25,580 nucleotides of DNA from Lentisphaeria bacterium (GCA_018265615.1 JABLYX010000046.1:18641-44220), one strand, 5' to 3'. Numbered from the stretch's first letter, positions 8,501-16,976 are shown. The notes: generated from the letters alone by a model not told the origin. Numbers and translations: made by a program.

Positions 8501-8925
8501 AATTTGTTGTCCACATGATCGATCCGAATGGGATGTCCGCTGAAAGCTTTTACCGGGAAGAGAAATTCCACCGCCAATGAATTGGTCGGAATTTCCGCCG
8601 CGCTTTCAACCCGGTAACGTAATTCCCTTTCGCCGCCGGGCAGAACGTTCATTTCAATGGCGAGTTCGGGAGAAAAGCGCCCGCCGGAGACTTTCCAGGC
8701 GCCGGTAAAGGAAACGGAACCGTCCGACTTTTTTACTTCGGGCCGGTATGTCCGGGCATCCAATCCGGTCATATCCCATTTTTCATCAAAGTGACGCGGA
8801 ACGATGCTTCCTCCGCCGGGAAAGGTGATCACGCCGTAGTCTCCGCACTCAATTGCCGCTTCGGCACAGGAAAACACCGCTGCAAGGAGAATGCACCCCG
8901 ACACGATTTTTTTATAAAACGCCAT
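5578..8925 (-). CDS. Large secreted glycoside hydrolase, clan GH-A TIM barrel (GH5-like)
   Basis: The 1115-residue product has a signal peptide (K-K-I-V-S-G-C-I-L-L-A-A-V-F-S, cleavage after about residue 23). Residues 25-420 look like beta-rich accessory domains; the stretch around 305-415 resembles a jelly-roll sugar-binding module. A TIM-barrel catalytic domain follows at about 470-830. It shows a clan GH-A layout: R-F-H-H near 518, the presumed acid/base glutamate in L-I-N-E-N (E632) and the presumed nucleophile in F-T-V-S-E-F-N (E775). The C-terminal 280 residues are a further beta-rich region. Hydrolysis of a plant or algal polysaccharide is likely, but the substrate cannot be read from the sequence and I cannot fix the GH family. 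The start at 8925 is chosen for its signal peptide; in-frame codons further upstream lie inside the pseudopilin gene. Only 7 bases separate it from that gene, so the two are co-translated. Codon use is less GC-rich than in the flanking housekeeping genes. Confidence 0.85.
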   Translation of the reverse strand: MAFYKKIVSGCILLAAVFSCAEAAIECGDYGVITFPGGGSIVPRHFDEKWDMTGLDARTYRPEVKKSDGSVSFTGAWKVSGGRFSPELAIEMNVLPGGERELRYRVESAAEIPTNSLAVEFLFPVKAFSGHPIRIDHVDNKFPQEIHKGTHYLRNETSLVRVTGPERVLEIAFAKPCRLRIIDNRQYSYRQFYSIRIDFPGNVFPLKGKHELVFRVKESLLPVTRPLDITRAANMGFADEIDNDGKGGWSDQGPENDMRSLPLRKLSVPPVEFLIADPAGNNGKSAIVLGGGGRPNLPRRVELPLNGEALRSLFLLQAYGWSNNTDRNIGYIIARYRDGGEQRIPVRIGQDLNNWWAPVPTPNGLVAWRGRNPSNTIGLYRSGFELEGRPLKSLVFESTGTGIWMIAAVSGSAGFLPLPDPPAEEFIQTASADWRELKNEREVIAGSALDFSFLLDAPAGKHGFIRTTPSGHFRFEKQDKPVRFYGTNLVFWAHYISPGQMDILAERLGRIGYNAVRFHHFDRDLVDRRNIGPAVIRPDRQEMLDYLVYALKKRGLYITLDLYTTRFAPKGTFRSFPGELTERDYKLAAMLLPEVNADVKSFAGQLLTHVNPHTGLRWADDPAFIGLSLINENTIFHIINHGSGDAIKKVYREKFTEWCREQALAVTDDTREEEFRRFLGVIYDRYYADMKKFIRELGVKMPLTDQNFIMSPNQTRQRNAYDYVDNHLYWDHPTAAGQGGLPLSYHNQSVLSRRLNVPADMAPTRIFGKPFTVSEFNYCRPNPFRAEGAPIFAAFAAQQDWDALYRFAYSHSNIAPFESDMMFSGIGFDTANDPVQLLTERLAAAFFTRGDVQVGKMAFPVAVSPLDYKNYQPRYPASVQELMFFGRVGSVLDTPDGDIPALPSGSRALFKLDPRLKYSGELPLLTETNAKKMMAELTAHRLIPTESAAADGESIKTPEGELRADFRAGTFVAATPKSEALVAPEGKTLKGDRLCVENLTGFSVTGAVALDGKTLDESGRVLLIHVSDVAQGGVKYQTSARDVILDFAGGKGPILARRAVSRITLQTKGNRKLYALDIVGRRICEVPFSLKDGSLTFTADTFGDAGIVFAYELVR

Positions 8926-8932
8926 TATGTCA

Positions 8933-9664
8933 TTATTCCCAGAATTGATTTTGATCAGAGCCGTCCGGCTTCCAGTTGATTTTCTGCATATTGAGCGAAC
9001 TGGGAACGGGTCCATACAGATCACTGACATGGCCGTCGCCATGAAGCGTGTTCATCCGCCGGGCGTGGGGGAAACGGGAAGTTCCCCATGCTCCGCCCCA
9101 AGAGGAAAAGTCCCGGCACACGAAACCATAATAGGCATCGCAGGCCAGCAGGTAACGCGAAGGATATCGGACGGAACCGCTTTTCTGCGGCATCGCTCCA
9201 AGGGACACTTCCCACGCTCCGCTTTGCCAGAAGCCCAGATTCCGGTTGCCGGCTATGCCGCCGTAGCCAGTTCCGGTTGATACGTCGCCACTCATCCCCA
9301 CTCCCAGCTCTCCATTCCAACCAGGGCACAAAGGCGCCGTGTAATGCTTGAATTCATCGGCATCTCCGGTTACGTAGCTGCCTTTATTATAACGTTCGGT
9401 AAAAATTGACCGGGCATACGGCCCCAGACTCTGAAACCAGTCCGCCTGCCCGTTCACACTGATTTGACGGGCCGGGCAGAGAAAATCATTGTAATCTCCG
9501 GCATAGGAAAGGTGGGCCAATCCTACCTGCTTCATTTTGGATTTGCAATTTGTTGCCTGCGCCCGCGCTCTTGCGCTTTGCAGCGCCGGCAAAAGCATCG
9601 AGGCGAGAATCGCGATGATCGCAATCACGACAAGGAGTTCAATCAATGTAAAATTCCGCTTCAT
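8933..9664 (-). CDS. Pseudopilin-like protein with type IV prepilin N-terminus and H-X9-DG tail
   Basis: The 243-residue protein begins MKRN-FTLIELLVVIAIIAILA, the hydrophobic methylation/cleavage helix of type IV pilins and type II secretion pseudopilins, with the conserved glutamate at position 5 of the mature form. The residue before the expected cleavage site is Asn, not the usual Gly. The rest is a Gly/Tyr/Trp-rich globular domain ending in H-A-R-R-M-N-T-L-H-G-D-G-H, the H-X9-DG signature of the large pseudopilin-like families found in Planctomycetes and Lentisphaerae. AGGGG lies nine bases before the ATG. It is followed after 7 bases by the glycoside hydrolase gene and preceded after 66 bases by a regulator on the same strand. 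A role in exporting or anchoring that enzyme is inference. Confidence 0.88.
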   Translation of the reverse strand: MKRNFTLIELLVVIAIIAILASMLLPALQSARARAQATNCKSKMKQVGLAHLSYAGDYNDFLCPARQISVNGQADWFQSLGPYARSIFTERYNKGSYVTGDADEFKHYTAPLCPGWNGELGVGMSGDVSTGTGYGGIAGNRNLGFWQSGAWEVSLGAMPQKSGSVRYPSRYLLACDAYYGFVCRDFSSWGGAWGTSRFPHARRMNTLHGDGHVSDLYGPVPSSLNMQKINWKPDGSDQNQFWE

Positions 9665-9730
9665 TTCATTTGCCCCTGTTTAAGTGTTCCGCTTCCCTGA
9701 TGGCGTCTGCCATATTTACCAACGGAATCT

Positions 9731-10870
9731 TCAATAAAACAACTCCAGAATCGTCTCGATGTTCAATTCTATCACCTTGTGCGTAATCAGATGGGTAAGA
9801 TTGTGCTTTCCGTCGCCGCCGCTCCGCGAAGCGAGTTTGCCGCACAATTCAAAAATCTCATCCGCCAACCTCTGGTAATCAATGTGCGTCACCAGAATTC
9901 CGGGAATCGGATTCTGCATGGTATTGGCACTGGCCAGAATATTGATGTCTTCCGGAACCCGGAGCCCGAATTCACCGGCAATCCGCGAAACGACCTTGAC
10001 GTCGACGGTATCGGAAAAATGGAGCAGATCAGGTCTGGCCCCCGATTCGAGCAACTCCCGAACCGCCGCTTCATAATAACGGGGACGCCTGCGCTCGGTA
10101 TCGGCATCGGAATTCAACCGCCTCAAAGTGAATTTCTTTCCCGCCTCCTCCACGTAGCGGCGCAGGATACGGATATACTCCTCGATGTAGGACATCGTGT
10201 TTTCCGGCACAGTGAAATAGGCGATCTCCCGATAGGGACTGCGGGCGAGATAGTTGCCGACATCCAGCCCCCGCGCGGCAAAGCTTGCATAGACCTGATT
10301 GAATTCCAGGCCCGGAAGATCCTCATTGGTTTCACCGATCACAATAAACGGCAGGCCGCTCTCCTTGAGGATGGCGATTCTTTCTCTGTCCACAACGGCT
10401 CCGCTGACGACCAGAACCGCCGCGTTTCCGGCTTTTGCTTTCAGAATTTCATTATGAATCGATACGGTGGTCATTCCCCCCCAACCGACATAGCGCAATG
10501 TGACGTTGAATTTCCGTCGGTATTCAAAATGGCGGTGAAGTTCAAGGGCCTGTTCGATATAACTGATTTGACCGGTACCCTCATAGCAATGGGCAAAAAT
10601 ATAAATCTCCTGCAGACCGCCGGAAAGAACGCCGGGGCTTACAAAAACCCCTTTCCTGGCTTCTTTCGTCACGACACCTTTGGCTTCGAGACGGTCAAGC
10701 GCCCCCCGGATGATATTGCGGTCGGTCTGCATCTTTTCGCTGAGAGTCCGCATGCTGAGCAGTTTGCTTCCCGGCAGATAGCCGCCGCTGCGGATATCCC
10801 TTTCAAGCCGATCAGCTACCTGCTGAACGGAATTTCCGTCCAATAAGGCATTGGGGTTATTTTTTACCAT
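9731..10870 (-). CDS. GntR-type winged-helix regulator with LacI/PBP1-like sugar-sensing domain
   Basis: The 379-residue protein has an N-terminal GntR winged helix-turn-helix (about 14-80: L-L-S-M-R-T-L-S-E-K then N-I-I-R-G-A-L-D-R-L-E-A-K-G-V-V) and a C-terminal periplasmic-binding-protein fold (about 90-365; I-Y-I-F-A-H, V-L-V-V-S-G, I-L-A-S-A-N-T and V-T-H-I-D are typical strands). This domain pairing is that of AraR of Bacillus subtilis, a sugar-responsive repressor. Being the first gene of the unit that also encodes the pseudopilin and the glycoside hydrolase, it probably controls their expression and its own. A consensus promoter lies 37 bases in front of the start, with an imperfect palindrome over the -10. 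AGGA precedes the ATG by nine bases. The inducer is unknown. Confidence 0.87.
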   Translation of the reverse strand: MVKNNPNALLDGNSVQQVADRLERDIRSGGYLPGSKLLSMRTLSEKMQTDRNIIRGALDRLEAKGVVTKEARKGVFVSPGVLSGGLQEIYIFAHCYEGTGQISYIEQALELHRHFEYRRKFNVTLRYVGWGGMTTVSIHNEILKAKAGNAAVLVVSGAVVDRERIAILKESGLPFIVIGETNEDLPGLEFNQVYASFAARGLDVGNYLARSPYREIAYFTVPENTMSYIEEYIRILRRYVEEAGKKFTLRRLNSDADTERRRPRYYEAAVRELLESGARPDLLHFSDTVDVKVVSRIAGEFGLRVPEDINILASANTMQNPIPGILVTHIDYQRLADEIFELCGKLASRSGGDGKHNLTHLITHKVIELNIETILELFY

Positions 10871-10900
10871 GTGTAGAAATCCTGTTATGTTACCGTATCT

Positions 10901-10934
10901 GTATTAATTATACCCAGTTTTATCCAAAAGTCAA
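10901..10934 (-). promoter_or_regulatory. Promoter of the regulator-pseudopilin-hydrolase unit, with possible operator
   Basis: On the minus strand: TTGACT (10929-10934), a 16-base spacer and a perfect TATAAT (10907-10912). The 13-base segment 10901-10913 reads GTATTAATTATAC on the plus strand, an imperfect palindrome (10 of 12 arm bases match) lying over the -10 hexamer. A site there would block RNA polymerase, which suits autorepression by the GntR/LacI-type protein. The surrounding 150 bases are AT-rich and hold no gene. Confidence 0.6.
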
Positions 10935-11099
10935 CATCTGTTTTAAATTAATATCGTTTTTTCTTGAAAAGCATCCTGAATCCATCTTTCAAATATAAAA
11001 TTCAACCTCAAAGAATGAACAGGCTGAATATCCATTCTTCATGATACCCAGATTATGCGATCTATTTTGAACTGATTATTTTCGTTCTTCCGCGAAGTA

Positions 11100-11260
11100 C
11101 TATATGTACGTGCCGGAAGGCCGAACCATCTCGCGGCCGGCGTCGCGCTCTGCCGGGAGCACCGGCCGGAACCCGGCTTTTTCGACCGGTTCGAACGGGC
11201 GGCGGCGCACGTCGTGCACAGGCAGGTCGCAAGCAGCAATGCAGCAGAGATTTTTTTCAT
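11100..11260 (-). pseudogene. Frameshifted stub of a secreted protein
   Basis: A start codon at 11260 with GGAG five bases upstream opens a clear signal peptide (M-K-K-I-S-A-A-L-L-L-A-T-C-L then C-T-T-C-A-A-A). In that frame the sequence turns into Arg/Ser-rich junk. In the frame one base over it continues sensibly as R-P-F-E-P-V-E-K-A-G-F-R-P-V-L and then P-A-E-R-D-A-G-R-E-M-V, ending at a stop at 11100-11102. The shift falls in a run of GCC repeats. I read this as the 5' end of a once longer exported protein that lost a base and its 3' part. The original function cannot be told. A small intact secreted peptide is the alternative. Confidence 0.5.
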
Positions 11261-11338
11261 TGTCACTCCGTATATTTTGCAATTCAAACCAAAGGTATTC
11301 TACTATCTACAATAAAATCTCCGCCCGGAAAAAACGTG

Positions 11339-11371
11339 ACATTTCTTTCAGAAACCAGCACATTTCTTTCA
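11339..11371. repeat. Two 12-base direct repeats, 21 bases apart (possible activator site)
   Basis: ACATTTCTTTCA occurs at 11339-11350 and again, identical, at 11360-11371. The 21-base period is two helical turns, the geometry used by AraC-family activators. The pair lies 79-111 bases upstream of the stub at 11260, whose candidate -10 (TAGAAT on the minus strand, 11297-11302) has no recognisable -35, as expected for an activated promoter. It could instead serve the plus-strand gene at 11484. Confidence 0.5.
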
Positions 11372-11427
11372 AAAAGCGCCGGAAAGCGCGCCTTCCGCAT
11401 TTTTTCCGCATAATCCCGGGGCGGGGC

Positions 11428-11456
11428 TTTAAAAAACTGTTTCCGTGGTGTATATT
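11428..11456 (+). promoter_or_regulatory. Possible promoter of the phosphatase/rpiB-glyA/serS operon
   Basis: TTTAAA (11428-11433), a 17-base spacer and TATATT (11451-11456) stand 27 bases before the phosphatase start codon. The -35 matches the consensus only in part, so this is a moderate candidate. Confidence 0.4.
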
Positions 11457-11483
11457 ATGACTTTCAGCGAAAGGAGGTCTGCG

Positions 11484-11921
11484 ATGCGGATTATGTTTGT
11501 TTGCACCGGCAACAGTTGCCGCAGTCCGATGGCGGACCTCTACTTCAATGCCCTCTGCCGCAAAGCGAACCGCCCCGACATCGACGCATGTTCGGCCGGA
11601 ATCTGCGCCTGGGACGGTTCCCCGATCTCCCGGCAGGCGGCGGCCGTGATGGCGGCTCTCGGCATCGACTCCGCGGGATTCCGCTCGGCCCGTTTTACGC
11701 CGTCGCTGGCGCGCGAGTGCGACCTGCTGGTCGCCATGACCGGTTCCCACAAAGCCGCGATGGCTGAAATCGCCCCCTCAGAAGCCGGGAAGATCCGGCT
11801 GCTGCTGGAAGCGGGCGACGTTCCCGATCCGTTCGGCGGCAGCGTCGAACACTATACGCGCGTATTCGAATCCATGAAACCCGCGCTCGACGCGCTGTTC
11901 CGTTCCGTCGCGGGGGAGTGA
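11484..11921 (+). CDS. Low-molecular-weight protein phosphatase (YwlE-like)
   Basis: The 145-residue protein carries the phosphate-binding loop C-T-G-N-S-C-R-S (C7 nucleophile, R13) right after the first beta strand and the general-acid aspartate in D-P-F-G-G (D115), both hallmarks of low-molecular-weight tyrosine phosphatases and related enzymes. The loop has Ser where the arginine phosphatase YwlE of Bacillus has Thr and many tyrosine phosphatases have a bulky residue, so phospho-arginine or another small phosphorylated target is possible. The gene order phosphatase, rpiB, glyA is the one seen around ywlE in Bacillus, which supports the YwlE-like reading. AAGGAGG lies six bases before the chosen ATG; in-frame ATGs at 11445 and 11457 lack a site. 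An arsenate reductase of the same fold is a less likely alternative. Confidence 0.87.
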   Translation: MRIMFVCTGNSCRSPMADLYFNALCRKANRPDIDACSAGICAWDGSPISRQAAAVMAALGIDSAGFRSARFTPSLARECDLLVAMTGSHKAAMAEIAPSEAGKIRLLLEAGDVPDPFGGSVEHYTRVFESMKPALDALFRSVAGE

Positions 11922-11977
11922 TATCAACAGAACGAAAACATAAAAGCATCATCATTATTTTTCAAGGAGCACACATT

Positions 11978-13696
<1,719 letters not shown>

Positions 13697-13719
13697 GTAA
13701 TTGGGAAGGATTTGCGAAA

Positions 13720-14967
13720 ATGATTGACATCAGGTTCATCCGCGAACATGCGGAAGAGGTGAAGGCGAATTGTGTCCGCCGCGGTTTCCCGATTGACGTG
13801 GAGGGGCTGCTGAAGCTCGACGCCGACGCCCGCCAGCTTTCGCAGGAGGCCGAAGCGCTCCGCGCCGACCGCAACCGCCTCAGCAAGGAGTGCGCGAAGG
13901 ATCCCTCTGCCCGCGACAGGGTCAGGCAGCTCAAGGAGGTGCTCGCCTCCAAGGAGGAGATGCTTGAGAAGGTGCAGGGCAAGATCTACCAGACCGTGAT
14001 CCGCATGCCGAACATGCTTGCGCCGGATGTTCCGGACGGGCTGGACGACTCGGGCAATGTCGAGTTGCGCAAAGAAGGCACGATTCCTGCCTTCGACTTC
14101 AAGGTGCGTGACCATCAGGAGCTCGGCGAGATGCTCGGCATCCTCGACATCCCGCGCGGCACGAAGGTTGCCGGAGCCGGATTCTACTACTGGAAGGGCA
14201 AGGGCGCGATGCTTGCGCAGGCGCTCTATTTCTGGGTGCAGCGCGTCCTTGTCGAACGCGGCTTCACGATGTTCATGACGCCGTGCGTCGCGAAGGAGCG
14301 CACGCTCTTCGGGACCGGCTATCTGCCGTTCTTCGCGGATCAGACCTACAACCTTGAGGGCGGGGACCTCGCGCTCATCGGGACCTCCGAGCAGACGTTG
14401 GTCGGCTACCACGCCGACGATGTGCTCGACGGCGCGGAGCTGCCGCTCTGCTATACCGCGTTCACGCCGTGCTTCCGGACGGAGGCGGGCAGCTACGGCA
14501 AGGCTTCGCGCGGGATTTTCCGTGTGCACCAGTTCCACAAGGTCGAGCAGATTGTCTTCTGCAAGCCCGAGGATTCGGTGAAATATCATGAGATGTGCCT
14601 CGCGAACGAAGAGTACATCCTTCAGCAGCTCGGCATTCCGTACCATGTGGTGAACGTCTGCGTCGGCGACCTCGGCGCGCCGGGTTACAAAAAGTACGAC
14701 ATCGAGGCGTGGTTCGCCGGATTCGGCGGCTATCGAGAAGTCACGAGCAACACGAACCTGACCGCGTTCCAGAGCCGTCGCCTGAACATCCGCTACAAGG
14801 ACGGGGATACGCGCGATTACGTCCATACCATCAGCGCGACGGCGGTGACCGACCGTGTGCTGATCGCGATCATGGAGAATTTCCAGCAGGCCGACGGAAG
14901 CGTCGTCATTCCGGAAGTCCTCCGTCCCCTGTGCGGCTTCGACTGCATCGAGCCCATCAGGAAGTAA
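13720..14967 (+). CDS. serS: Seryl-tRNA synthetase
   Basis: The 415-residue class II synthetase charges tRNA-Ser with serine. The first 100 residues form the antiparallel coiled-coil arm that contacts the tRNA (M-I-D-I-R-F-I-R-E, then long Glu/Lys/Arg helices). The catalytic core shows the serine-binding T-S-E (222-224), motif 2 as F-R-T-E-A-G-S-Y-G-K-A-S-R-G (R253) with H-Q-F-H-K-V-E, and motif 3 around R379 and E-N-F-Q-Q-A-D-G-S-V-V-I-P-E-V-L-R-P. Two normally conserved patches differ: S-S-C-S-N is T-S-N-T-N (342-346), and the G-R of motif 3 is D-R. It starts 23 bases after the fusion gene, behind AAGGA, and is the last gene of the operon, closed by a hairpin at 15015. Confidence 0.95.
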   Translation: MIDIRFIREHAEEVKANCVRRGFPIDVEGLLKLDADARQLSQEAEALRADRNRLSKECAKDPSARDRVRQLKEVLASKEEMLEKVQGKIYQTVIRMPNMLAPDVPDGLDDSGNVELRKEGTIPAFDFKVRDHQELGEMLGILDIPRGTKVAGAGFYYWKGKGAMLAQALYFWVQRVLVERGFTMFMTPCVAKERTLFGTGYLPFFADQTYNLEGGDLALIGTSEQTLVGYHADDVLDGAELPLCYTAFTPCFRTEAGSYGKASRGIFRVHQFHKVEQIVFCKPEDSVKYHEMCLANEEYILQQLGIPYHVVNVCVGDLGAPGYKKYDIEAWFAGFGGYREVTSNTNLTAFQSRRLNIRYKDGDTRDYVHTISATAVTDRVLIAIMENFQQADGSVVIPEVLRPLCGFDCIEPIRK

Positions 14968-15014
14968 CGGGCCCGAAAGGGGCGCCTCCCGGCAAGCGGG
15001 GGGCGGTATCCGGA

Positions 15015-15043
15015 AGCCTCAGGCGGCAGGTCCGCCTGGGGCT
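15015..15043 (+). terminator. Terminator after serS
   Basis: AGCCTCAGGCGG (15015-15026) pairs with CCGCCTGGGGCT (15032-15043) over 12 base pairs, one of them G-T, around a 5-base loop. TTTGTATATTT follows. It closes the phosphatase/rpiB-glyA/serS unit. Confidence 0.75.
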
Positions 15044-15060
15044 TTGTATATTTGCGCGGA

Positions 15061-15088
15061 TTGTATTTTGCAGGGGAAAAGATATATT
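15061..15088 (+). promoter_or_regulatory. Possible hisC promoter
   Basis: TTGTAT (15061-15066), a 16-base spacer and TATATT (15083-15088) lie between the serS terminator and the hisC start, 24 bases before the ATG. AGGAG at 15101 is the ribosome binding site. Confidence 0.5.
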
Positions 15089-15112
15089 ATCTGAAACGAC
15101 AGGAGTTCGAGA

Positions 15113-16174
15113 ATGAGATCGTTTTTCCGGAGAGAGATCGATGCGATGGAGGGATATGTTCCCGGCGAACAGCCGAAGATGAACAACCTCTGCAAGCTGA
15201 ATACGAATGAGAATGCATTTCCGCCTTCCCCCGCGGTGAAGGCGGCGATCGCCGCGCTGGACTGGGAGCGCCTGCGCCGTTATCCCGACCCGACCGCCGA
15301 TGCGCTGCGCGACAAAATCGCCGGGATCTTCGGCGTGGAACGGCGGAATGTCATCGCCTGCAACGGTTCCGACGACCTGCTGACGATGGTGTTCCGGTGT
15401 TTTACGTCGCCCGGACTGCCGGTCGCGTGCCTGGAGCCGACCTACTCGCTGTACCCGGAACTTGCGAAGATGCAGGGGGCGCGCGTGATCCCGATCCCGC
15501 TCGCGGCGGAAAGCGGCTTTGCGTTGCCGGAGGACCTGCTCGAACAGGCGGCCGGTGCGAATCTGCTGATCATCACGCGCCCGAACGCCCCGACCGGGAA
15601 TTCATTCCCGCTTGAGACGATGCGGGAGGTGTGCCGGAGGTTCGACGGCGTGGTGCTTTTTGACGAGGCGTATGCCGATTTCGCCGACGACAACTGCATG
15701 GAGCTTGCAAAGGAGTTCGACAATGTGATCGTGTCGCGCACTTTTTCGAAGAGCTACGCGCTTGCCGGGCTGCGGCTCGGCTTCGCGGTCGGCAGCGCGA
15801 AGCTGATCGAAGGGCTTTTCAAGGTCAAGGACTCCTACAACCTCGACATGCTGACGCAGGCGCTCGGGCTGGCCGCGTTCTGCGACCGCGAATACCTGAA
15901 GGAGTGCTGCGGGCGGATCAAAGCGATCCGGGCGGATTTCTCGAAGCGGCTTGAGGAGCTCGGCTTCAAGGTCGTTCCGTCGCAGACGAATTTTCTTTTC
16001 GCGGCTCCGCCGGACGGTGACGGGGAACACTGTTTCAGGGCGCTGCGCGACCGTGCGATCATTGTTCGCTACTTCAAGGGACCGGTGACCGGAAAATATG
16101 TGCGGATCACCATCGGCACGCCCGAAGAAATGGCGCGCGTCATCTCCGCCGTCCGCGAGATTTACAACCGGTAA
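15113..16174 (+). CDS. hisC: Histidinol-phosphate aminotransferase
   Basis: The 353-residue protein is a fold-type I PLP aminotransferase of the HisC group. It transfers an amino group from glutamate to imidazole-acetol phosphate in histidine synthesis. Visible hallmarks: L-N-T-N-E-N near 29, R-Y-P-D near 56, N-G-S-D near 84, R-P-N-A-P-T-G (N158; the usual motif is NNPTG), F-D-E-A-Y (D184, Y187), the PLP lysine in S-R-T-F-S-K-S (K213) and A-G-L-R-L-G (R221). AGGAG seven bases upstream supports the start. It stands alone between its own promoter and terminator, with no other his gene near. Some HisC-like enzymes act on tyrosine or phenylalanine precursors instead, so the exact substrate is slightly uncertain. 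Confidence 0.88.
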   Translation: MRSFFRREIDAMEGYVPGEQPKMNNLCKLNTNENAFPPSPAVKAAIAALDWERLRRYPDPTADALRDKIAGIFGVERRNVIACNGSDDLLTMVFRCFTSPGLPVACLEPTYSLYPELAKMQGARVIPIPLAAESGFALPEDLLEQAAGANLLIITRPNAPTGNSFPLETMREVCRRFDGVVLFDEAYADFADDNCMELAKEFDNVIVSRTFSKSYALAGLRLGFAVGSAKLIEGLFKVKDSYNLDMLTQALGLAAFCDREYLKECCGRIKAIRADFSKRLEELGFKVVPSQTNFLFAAPPDGDGEHCFRALRDRAIIVRYFKGPVTGKYVRITIGTPEEMARVISAVREIYNR

Positions 16175-16200
16175 AACGCACTTCCCCGGCAAAGGGAGAC

Positions 16201-16245
16201 GCAGGGAGAAAATAACCGCGTCAGGTTTTCCTTCCCTGCTTTTTC
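16201..16245 (+). terminator. Terminator after hisC
   Basis: GCAGGGA (16201-16207) pairs with TCCCTGC (16233-16239), with partial inner pairing of the AAAA and TTTT tracts, and is followed by five Ts. It lies between the convergent hisC and phoU genes. The T-run points to the plus strand. Confidence 0.55.
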
Positions 16246-16288
16246 ATACCTTTCCGGGGGCGGGGGGACTCCGCAATGCACGGAGCGG

Positions 16289-16963
16289 TCAGCCGAGTTC
16301 GTCCAGGCGGGAGTGACGGACGATTTTGCCGAGTTCGAGGTAGATCACGTCTTCGCAGATGTTCGTCGTGCAGTCGCCGATGCGTTCGAGATGGCGGGAA
16401 ATGAACATCGCATCGACATAGTAGGCCGCGTTCTCCGGATGCTTTGCAATCAGCTCCATGGCGCGGTTGATCACACGCTTGTTGATCTCGTCGACTTCGC
16501 CGTCCATGCGCATGACCTCATTTGCGTCGAGGCAGTTGCGCGACATAAGCGCGTCAAGCGCGCGTTTCAGCATCTGACGGACCAGTTGGACCTGCTCCGT
16601 GAAGTCGATCGGTTCGGCAATCTCCTCATGGCGGCGGTTTGCGAAGTCGAGCGTGTGGCGCGCGATGTTCACCGCGAGGTCGCCGATGCGTTCGAGCTCC
16701 CCGTTGACCTTCAGGATTGTGATGATGTACCGCAGGTCGCCGGCGACCGGCTGGTGCAGCGCGAGGATTTTCAGGCACTCCTCCTCGATGGTGATTTCGG
16801 TGCGGTCGATCGCGTCGTCGCGCGTGATGACGGCGGCGGCCATTTCGCTGTTCGGCTCCGCGGCGGCGGCGACTGCCTGCTGGACCGCGGTTTCGACCGC
16901 GGAGGCGAGGCTGCTCACCATCCGTTTGAGCCGGACGATCTCTTTTTCCAACTGTTCTCTCAT
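16289..16963 (-). CDS. phoU: Phosphate transport regulator PhoU
   Basis: The 224-residue all-helical protein is built of two similar halves, each with the metal-binding E-R-I-G-D motif: G-E-L-E-R-I-G-D-L-A-V-N in the first and R-H-L-E-R-I-G-D-C-T-T-N in the second. PhoU links the state of the PstSCAB transporter to the PhoR sensor and keeps phosphate uptake and the Pho regulon off when phosphate is plentiful. The start at 16963 has GAGGAGGGG just upstream, whereas a longer in-frame opening would run into pstB. Gap to the pstB stop is 13 bases. It is the last gene of the pst unit. No phoB or phoR gene is in the window. Confidence 0.94.
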   Translation of the reverse strand: MREQLEKEIVRLKRMVSSLASAVETAVQQAVAAAAEPNSEMAAAVITRDDAIDRTEITIEEECLKILALHQPVAGDLRYIITILKVNGELERIGDLAVNIARHTLDFANRRHEEIAEPIDFTEQVQLVRQMLKRALDALMSRNCLDANEVMRMDGEVDEINKRVINRAMELIAKHPENAAYYVDAMFISRHLERIGDCTTNICEDVIYLELGKIVRHSRLDELG

Positions 16964-16976
16964 AATCTGCCCCTCC

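Noticed and set aside
9700..9713. Small hairpin ATGGC-GTCT-GCCAT between the regulator and pseudopilin genes
   Set aside because: Only five base pairs and no T-run on either strand; it may slow but would hardly end transcription.
11375..11412. Hairpin CGGAA...TTCCG followed by CATTTTTT as terminator
   Set aside because: Short stem, and there is no plus-strand gene in front of it; probably chance in a GC-rich/T-rich patch.
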